A stretch of DNA of 64,000 nt. Source: Pseudomonas sp. TH15 (GTDB taxonomy: Bacteria > Pseudomonadota > Gammaproteobacteria > Pseudomonadales > Pseudomonadaceae). The notes beneath the pieces are model-generated. The model searched no databases, was not told the DNA's origin, and was given only the letters and a program-made list of their open reading frames with translations. Of the stretch, positions 56,620 to 64,000 are shown in pieces; positions within the stretch are counted from its first letter, which is position 1, and the number at the start of each line of letters is the position of its first letter. Where the stretch lies: contig NZ_JAEKEL010000001.1 of NCBI RefSeq assembly GCF_016651105.1, positions 273,501 through 337,500 of the forward strand, in the 5' to 3' direction. Both the position numbers and the translations under genes were made by a program.

Positions 56620-56988
56620 TTAGCCGACAATCAAGGAAACAAGCCAGCCGAGGAGGGAATCAAGCCCCCACAACAGCAACGCCATAACCAGAACAACAGC
56701 CACAACAATCAACGTGGTCTGCGTGGTTTCTTGGCGAGTTGGCCATACGACTTTACGAATCTCGGTGCGAGCTTCCTTAACCAGTACAAAGAAAGACTTG
56801 CCCTTGACAGTCTGCAGGCCTACAAAGGCAGCTACAGCAGCAATGGCGAGCAAAGCAAGTACGCGGTACAGGATCGGCGAAGCAGAGTAATACTGATTGC
56901 CAACAACGCCAACAACCACCAAAGCGACTACTACTAGCCACTTGAGCAGATCGAAGCGAGAGCCTTGAGCTTCAGCTTTAGGAGTCAT
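56620..56988 (-). CDS. secE: Protein translocase subunit SecE
   Basis: SecE clamps SecY in the membrane. The 122-residue form has three hydrophobic segments (about 15-33, 40-58 and 93-118), and the conserved cytoplasmic EARTEIRKVVWPTRQET amphipathic stretch. It is followed by nusG and preceded by tRNA-Trp. Confidence 0.96.
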   Translation of the reverse strand: MTPKAEAQGSRFDLLKWLVVVALVVVGVVGNQYYSASPILYRVLALLAIAAVAAFVGLQTVKGKSFFVLVKEARTEIRKVVWPTRQETTQTTLIVVAVVLVMALLLWGLDSLLGWLVSLIVG

Positions 56989-57033
56989 CTATGAAGATCC
57001 TGTGAAAAGAAAGCCAGACACACCAAGTGAATC

Positions 57034-57109
57034 TGGCAGGTCAGGAGGGAATCGAACCCCCAACCTACGGTTTTGGAGACCGTCGCTCTGCCAATTGAGC
57101 TACTGACCT
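57034..57109 (-). tRNA. tRNA-Trp (CCA)
   Basis: A 76-nt cloverleaf with encoded CCA. The acceptor stem is AGGTCAG/CTGACCT, the anticodon loop is CTCCAAA with anticodon CCA, and the T arm is GGTTCGATTC. It lies between the second tuf and secE. Confidence 0.95.
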
Positions 57110-57162
57110 AAAACAAAATCAGGCCGACCATTATGCCGGCCCGAAAAAGACATTACAACAAT

Positions 57163-58356
57163 TTACTCGATGACTTTGGCTACGACACCAGCGCCGACGG
57201 TACGACCGCCCTCACGGATAGCGAAACGAAGACCATCTTCCATCGCGATGGTTTTGATCAGGGTGACAGTCATTTGAACGTTGTCACCCGGCATCACCAT
57301 CTCAACACCTTCTGGCAATTCACAGTTACCAGTCACATCCGTAGTACGGAAGTAAAACTGCGGACGGTAACCCTTGAAGAATGGCGTGTGACGACCACCC
57401 TCTTCCTTGCTCAGAACATAAACCTCTGCTGTGAACTTGGTGTGAGGCTTGACAGTACCCGGCTTGACCAAAACCTGGCCACGCTCAACATCATCACGCT
57501 TGGTACCACGAAGCAAAACACCGCAGTTCTCGCCAGCACGACCTTCGTCGAGCAGCTTGCGGAACATTTCAACACCAGTACAAGTAGTTTTGACAGTGTC
57601 ACGAAGACCAACAATCTCAACTTCTTCCTGAATGCGGACAATGCCACGCTCAACACGACCAGTCACAACAGTACCGCGACCGGAGATCGAGAAAACATCC
57701 TCGATCGGCATCAGGAACGGCTTATCAATAGCACGCTCAGGCTGCGGAATGTAGCTATCCAGAGTCTCAACCAACTTCTTGACGGCAGTCGTGCCCATCT
57801 CGTTGTCGTCTTGACCGTTCAACGCCATCAGCGCAGAACCAATGATGATCGGAGTGTCATCACCTGGGAAATCATAAGTACTCAGCAGATCGCGCACTTC
57901 CATCTCAACCAGCTCTAGCAGCTCTGCATCATCAACCATGTCAGCCTTGTTCAGGAAGACAACGATGTACGGAACGCCAACCTGGCGAGACAAAAGGATG
58001 TGCTCACGAGTTTGCGGCATCGGACCATCAGCGGCCGAGCAAACCAGAATCGCACCATCCATCTGAGCAGCACCGGTAATCATGTTTTTTACGTAGTCGG
58101 CGTGACCTGGACAGTCAACGTGTGCGTAGTGACGCACGGCCGAATCATACTCAACGTGAGCGGTGTTGATGGTGATACCACGAGCTTTTTCTTCTGGGGC
58201 GCTATCGATCTTGTCGAAGTCGACCTTTGCCGAACCGAAAACCTCGGAGCAGACACGGGTCAGCGCAGCGGTCAAAGTAGTTTTACCGTGGTCGACGTGA
58301 CCAATGGTGCCTACGTTAACGTGCGGCTTATTACGTTCGAACTTTTCCTTAGCCAT
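57163..58356 (-). CDS. tuf: Elongation factor Tu (tRNA-linked copy)
   Basis: The second EF-Tu gene, also 397 residues, begins at the ATG at 58356 ([20 protein letters not shown]). A longer frame upstream runs into the tRNA genes. It has the family-standard sequence at the positions where the other copy is unusual. It sits between the tRNA-Thr/Gly/Tyr genes and tRNA-Trp, the usual tufB location. A hairpin with a U-rich tail lies between tRNA-Thr and the gene and could adjust how much of the tRNA transcript continues. Confidence 0.97.
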   Translation of the reverse strand: MAKEKFERNKPHVNVGTIGHVDHGKTTLTAALTRVCSEVFGSAKVDFDKIDSAPEEKARGITINTAHVEYDSAVRHYAHVDCPGHADYVKNMITGAAQMDGAILVCSAADGPMPQTREHILLSRQVGVPYIVVFLNKADMVDDAELLELVEMEVRDLLSTYDFPGDDTPIIIGSALMALNGQDDNEMGTTAVKKLVETLDSYIPQPERAIDKPFLMPIEDVFSISGRGTVVTGRVERGIVRIQEEVEIVGLRDTVKTTCTGVEMFRKLLDEGRAGENCGVLLRGTKRDDVERGQVLVKPGTVKPHTKFTAEVYVLSKEEGGRHTPFFKGYRPQFYFRTTDVTGNCELPEGVEMVMPGDNVQMTVTLIKTIAMEDGLRFAIREGGRTVGAGVVAKVIE

Positions 58357-58401
58357 CGAAGCAACTCCCAGCAGAAGAATTGAGCAAGTAACACCAGCCA
58401 T

Positions 58402-58434
58402 TAAAACAAAGGCAGATATTTTCATATCTGCCTT
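58402..58434 (-). terminator. Attenuator-like hairpin between tRNA-Thr and tuf
   Basis: AAGGCAGATAT (58409-58419) and ATATCTGCCTT (58424-58434) form a perfect 11-bp stem closed by GAAA on the transcript strand, followed by TTGTTTTAA. It looks like a partial terminator within the tRNA-tuf transcript. Confidence 0.6.
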
Positions 58435-58440
58435 GTTATA

Positions 58441-58516
58441 TGGAGCTCTTGAGCGGATTTGAACCGCTGACCTCACCCTTACCAAGGGTGTGCTCTACCA
58501 ACTGAGCTACAAGAGC
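58441..58516 (-). tRNA. tRNA-Thr (GGT)
   Basis: A 76-nt cloverleaf with encoded CCA. The acceptor stem is GCTCTTG/CAAGAGC, the anticodon loop is TTGGTAA with anticodon GGT, and the T loop is GGTTCAAATC. Confidence 0.95.
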
Positions 58517-58542
58517 GTAACACTGTGCAGGACCTGCAAACT

Positions 58543-58616
<74 letters not shown>

Positions 58617-58640
58617 GGAGCTTGCAGCTCTCGCTAAAAA

Positions 58641-58725
<85 letters not shown>

Positions 58726-58738
58726 TAAGCGAGCCGGC

Positions 58739-58766
58739 ATTCTATATCATGCCAGCCTTCTGTCAA
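58739..58766 (-). promoter_or_regulatory. Promoter of the tRNA-Tyr-Gly-Thr-tuf operon
   Basis: On the minus strand a consensus TTGACA (58766-58761) and TAGAAT (58744-58739) are 16 bp apart, followed by the GC-rich discriminator GCCGGC typical of stringently controlled stable-RNA genes. Confidence 0.8.
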
Positions 58767-58868
58767 GCATTTTCTCATTAAAAACCTGAGGTTAGCTGCG
58801 TTGACACCGCTTTTGCACTGTTTACCGTTAAAGGTGTTCACTGCGAAGCGGGCGCCATTCTATGCAAA

Positions 58869-59306
58869 CTATTCGACGGGTGCAACCCCCTCGCACTGCA
58901 TTATTTTATGTTTTAACTCATTGAATTCTTTGGAAAGGTTTTGCAATTGCACATCCCCCAGCAAACGCTCGCCAGAAGGAGCTATACGCAACCAATATTC
59001 CCCACTAGGAAGACCTTTCGACACAGGTTGTGCATTGATCCCCATACCAGCCAAACGCCGCTCAAGGGCTTCAACCAGTTCCTGGCGAGAGAAACCTCCG
59101 AGGAAAAGGCACTCATTCTCCGCCGGAGAACCGCTCGCCCTTTCTCGCGAAGCAACTCCGCCCTCGCTCAGCAAACGAATGTCCTGCTGAGAACCTCGAT
59201 ACAAGCTCAAAGGCGTCACATCCTTCGCACGAAGGGGCGCCTCTTGTTGATGCCAGACGTAATAAAACACATTGAGCACAAGTAACAGCAGAAACAACCA
59301 ACGCAT
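58869..59306 (-). CDS. Single-span membrane protein, PA4278-like (possible SPOR-type domain)
   Basis: A 145-residue protein in the conserved Pseudomonas place after coaX. One transmembrane segment lies at residues 3-20 (RWLFLLLLVLNVFYYVW). The periplasmic part ends with VEALERRLAGMGINAQPVSK and YWLRIAPSGE, which resembles a degenerate SPOR-type fold. I start at the ATG at 59306 with CTGAGG upstream, placing it 8 bp after the stop codon of the coaX remnant. An earlier in-frame start would overlap that remnant. Its function is unknown, and a cell-envelope role is likely. Confidence 0.72.
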   Translation of the reverse strand: MRWLFLLLLVLNVFYYVWHQQEAPLRAKDVTPLSLYRGSQQDIRLLSEGGVASRERASGSPAENECLFLGGFSRQELVEALERRLAGMGINAQPVSKGLPSGEYWLRIAPSGERLLGDVQLQNLSKEFNELKHKIMQCEGVAPVE

Positions 59307-59314
59307 AAGAAACC

Positions 59315-59500
59315 TCAGGGCAAAGGACAAGCCATAGCCAAGCCTACAAACACCAGATCAGGAGCGATACGAGCCCGAAACAAGTGCACGGTGGCTCTCA
59401 TTCATTATCTAATCCGACTCAACGACCGCCCGGATAATCAATTCCGCCGCTTCATTGGTAACACTCGCCATTCCATGAAGCTATTACCGCAGTCGAGCTC
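59315..59500 (-). pseudogene. coaX: coaX remnant: type III pantothenate kinase with its centre deleted
   Basis: CoaX normally has about 249 residues (about 750 bp) and lies directly after birA. Here only 186 bp remain. The N-terminal motif ELDCGNSFMEWRV reads from 59500. A frame change then leads to NEAAELIIRAVVESD, corresponding to the next 15 or so residues of the family. An in-frame stop follows. The C-terminal end RARIAPDLVFVGLAMACPLP then reads in a third frame to a TGA at 59315. The ATP-, pantothenate- and metal-binding middle (about 190 residues) is absent, and the start codon is lost. It cannot make a kinase. CoA synthesis must use a kinase encoded elsewhere. Confidence 0.88.
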
Positions 59501-60451
59501 AGGAGTCGTCTCGCAGCCTCAGGCTGAGCTCACCGCCACTAAAAGTCTTTTCAGCACCACCGACTGCCAACCGCAGGGCACCTTGATTATCAATACCCAG
59601 CACCACGCCATCTATTTGATTGACGCCAGCGATCAATGAGACCGATCGGCCATGCCACAAATGATTCTCTTCCCACTCCGCTTTCAGAACCGAAAAACCA
59701 CCAGCCTGGTGACGCTCTATATAAGTCTGTAATTGCTCACTCAAGTCAGCCACAAGCACATTACGATCGCATGCCCTCCCTGACTCCAGGCGTATTGACG
59801 TCCACTTTTGATCTACTTCTTCTGCGACCTGCATGTTTACGTTGATGCCAATGCCTAACACCACATGGCAAACGTCTGCAGGATCCCCGACGAGCTCCAG
59901 TAAAATGCCGGCAATTTTCTTGTCACCGACAAGAACATCGTTAGGCCACTTCAATCCCGCACCATCAACGCCAGATTTTCGCAGGGCCCGCATCACGGCC
60001 AACCCAACGACCAGACTCAACCCTTCGAGCTGGCGCATCCCACCATCAATACGCAGGACAAGACTGTAATAAAGATTTTCGGCAAATGGACTGACCCACT
60101 TTCGCCCCCTGCGTCCGCGACCGGACGTCTGCCGCTCAGCAACGACTAAAAATGGCGCCGACTGTCCGCGACCGATTGCACGCAGAGCCTCAGCATTTGT
60201 TGAATCAATAGTGTCGAAAACGGCAACAGGCCACTCCGACAGCATTTCCGCCATTTTACTAGGATCGAGCAACACCAATGGCGCCGCTAACTGGTAGCCA
60301 CGCCCTCGAACCTTATGAATGGATAGCCCAACTCAGCCTCTAAATGCTGAAGTTGCTTCCATACAGCACTACGACTGATACCCAGGGCAACACCCAAGGC
60401 CTGACCTGAATGGAATCGACCATCCTTTAGAAGCTTTAACAACGTCAGCAT
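59499..60451 (-). pseudogene. birA: birA with a one-base frameshift between its DNA-binding and ligase domains
   Basis: BirA joins biotin to carboxylase carrier proteins and represses biotin genes. From the ATG at 60451 the helix-turn-helix domain reads MLTLLKLLKDGRFHSGQALG, then VALGISRSAVWKQLQHLEAE. After LGYP near 60320 the frame slips and stops at a TAG at 60287, giving 54 residues. One base away the frame continues as IHKVRGRGYQLAAPLVLLDP and runs intact through SGRGRRGRKW, KWPNDVL and KIAGILLEL to the stop at 59499. The ligase part is open from a GTG at 60278, 8 nt past the TAG, so restart of translation could give a repressor-less ligase. A sequencing error is the alternative. Confidence 0.85.
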
Positions 60452-60545
60452 GCAAGTCTCGCCTCACAATGAGGCCCGAATAATAGCCATGCCCCGAGCC
60501 GTTGCATAGAAACCATAGAGGTCGGATTTTTCTTCGGGCAAAACA

Positions 60546-60577
60546 AAACCCCTACCTGCATACGCAGATAGGGGTTT
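60546..60577 (-). terminator. Terminator of the rrn operon
   Basis: AAACCCCTACCTGC (60546-60559) and GCAGATAGGGGTTT (60564-60577) form a stem with one mismatch and an ATAC loop, followed by T-rich sequence on the minus strand. It lies just after 5S. The remaining gap up to birA at 60451 shows no gene. Confidence 0.88.
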
Positions 60578-60586
60578 CGGAATTTA

Positions 60587-60705
60587 ATCTTGACGATGAC
60601 CTACTCTCACATGGGGAAACCCCACACTACCATCGGCGATGCATCGTTTCACTACTGAGTTCGGGATGGGATCAGGTGGTTCCAATGCTCTATGGTCGTC
60701 AAGAA
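60587..60705 (-). rRNA. rrf: 5S ribosomal RNA
   Basis: About 119 nt. The transcript runs from CTTGACGACCATAGAGC through CCACCTGATCCCATCCCGAA to GAGAGTAGGTCATCGTCAAG, closing the terminal helix. This is the Pseudomonas 5S sequence. Ends are given to within a few bases. Confidence 0.95.
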
Positions 60706-60863
60706 ATTCGGGTACCGAATCGTGGCCAGATGGCCTACGCTCCAGCGAATGGGTATGTGATAGATCTCGGTGTTTTGTGAGTGTCTCGAACTTTCGGTTC
60801 GTTTCGTCTTCACACACCGCAATCTGGTGCTCTTTCGAGTAGTCAAATTGCTTGGGTGTTATA

Positions 60864-63755
<2,892 letters not shown>

Positions 63756-63989
63756 ATATAACCCCAAGCAATCTGGTTATACTGTGAAGACGACATTCGC
63801 CGAAAATTCGCAATTACTCACAAATTTTACCTTAGCCTGATCCGTTACCAGTGAAAGTAACGTCCAGTCTATCTTTCTATCACATACCCAAATTTTTAAA
63901 GAACGATCTAATCAAAGACTAGAAATCAACATTCACCATCACCAGGATGGAATGCTCATTTCTAAGCTTTCAACAAACAGAAGCAGTAG
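63756..63989 (-). other. tRNA-Ala to 23S internal transcribed spacer with boxA
   Basis: A 234-bp spacer without genes. It contains the antitermination-type boxA segment GTTCTTTAAAAATTTGGG at 63887-63904, and stretches that pair with the 23S flanks for processing (GGGGTTATATGGTCAAG against the 3' flank). Confidence 0.75.
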
Positions 63990-64000
63990 TGGTGGAGCCA
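63990..64000 (-). tRNA. tRNA-Ala (TGC), 3' end only
   Basis: The last 11 bases read TGGCTCCACCA on the minus strand, the 3' acceptor end of rrn-spacer tRNA-Ala with its CCA. The remaining part, and the probable tRNA-Ile and 16S, lie beyond the window. Confidence 0.65.

Overview
The window is a piece of a Pseudomonas chromosome, most like the P. fluorescens group. The gene order ssb - MFS transporter - uvrA - bacterial ferritin - katA - alpha/spc/S10/str/rif operons - tRNA/tuf cluster - birA - rrn is the Pseudomonas order. Base composition and codon use are Pseudomonas-like, and REPIN-type repeats built on GGGAGCGGGCTTGCTCGCGA-like ends sit between the accessory genes. Nothing looks like prophage, insertion sequence, integron or CRISPR.

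Bases 1-19,300 are accessory or variable housekeeping DNA. They hold the 3' part of an Lhr-type helicase, an MscS-family channel, a four-gene run (DUF72, ybhP-like phosphodiesterase, clsB cardiolipin synthase, ybhN-like membrane protein), an alpha/beta hydrolase with a DUF3182 gene, a GlxA-type regulator divergent from an isochorismatase-family hydrolase, and a complete yjfIJKLMC-type operon (DUF2170, PspA/IM30, DUF2491, DUF350, DUF1190 and an ATP-grasp enzyme of the glutathionylspermidine-synthase family). Two copies of a 12-bp palindrome flank a possible promoter in front of that operon. Its first protein has an N-terminal segment that may be a ribbon-helix-helix DNA-binding domain.

Bases 19,300-26,700 hold ssb, an MFS transporter, uvrA, a bacterial ferritin and catalase. 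Bases 26,700-60,450 are almost entirely minus-strand translation and transcription genes: rplQ-rpoA-rpsD-rpsK-rpsM, rpmJ-secY and the spc and S10 clusters, tuf-fusA-rpsG-rpsL, rpoC-rpoB, rplL-rplJ-rplA-rplK, nusG-secE, tRNA-Trp, a second tuf, and tRNA-Thr, -Gly and -Tyr. Promoters, attenuator-like hairpins and autoregulatory leaders can be read between them. The window ends in an rrn operon on the minus strand: 5S, complete 23S, and the spacer up to the 3' tip of a tRNA-Ala.

Three observations stand out. First, 47 nt just upstream of rplC match 23S rRNA nt 291-337 of the same window at 40 of 47 positions without a gap. This is the domain I region bound by protein L4, so the stretch looks like an L4 decoy placed between rpsJ and rplC. 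Second, next to the rrn operon coaX (type III pantothenate kinase) survives only as a roughly 186-bp scar that keeps its N- and C-terminal coding ends, and birA carries a one-base frameshift that separates its DNA-binding domain from its ligase domain. Third, the two EF-Tu genes differ at about 27 of 397 residues, in patches, although such paralogues are usually near-identical.
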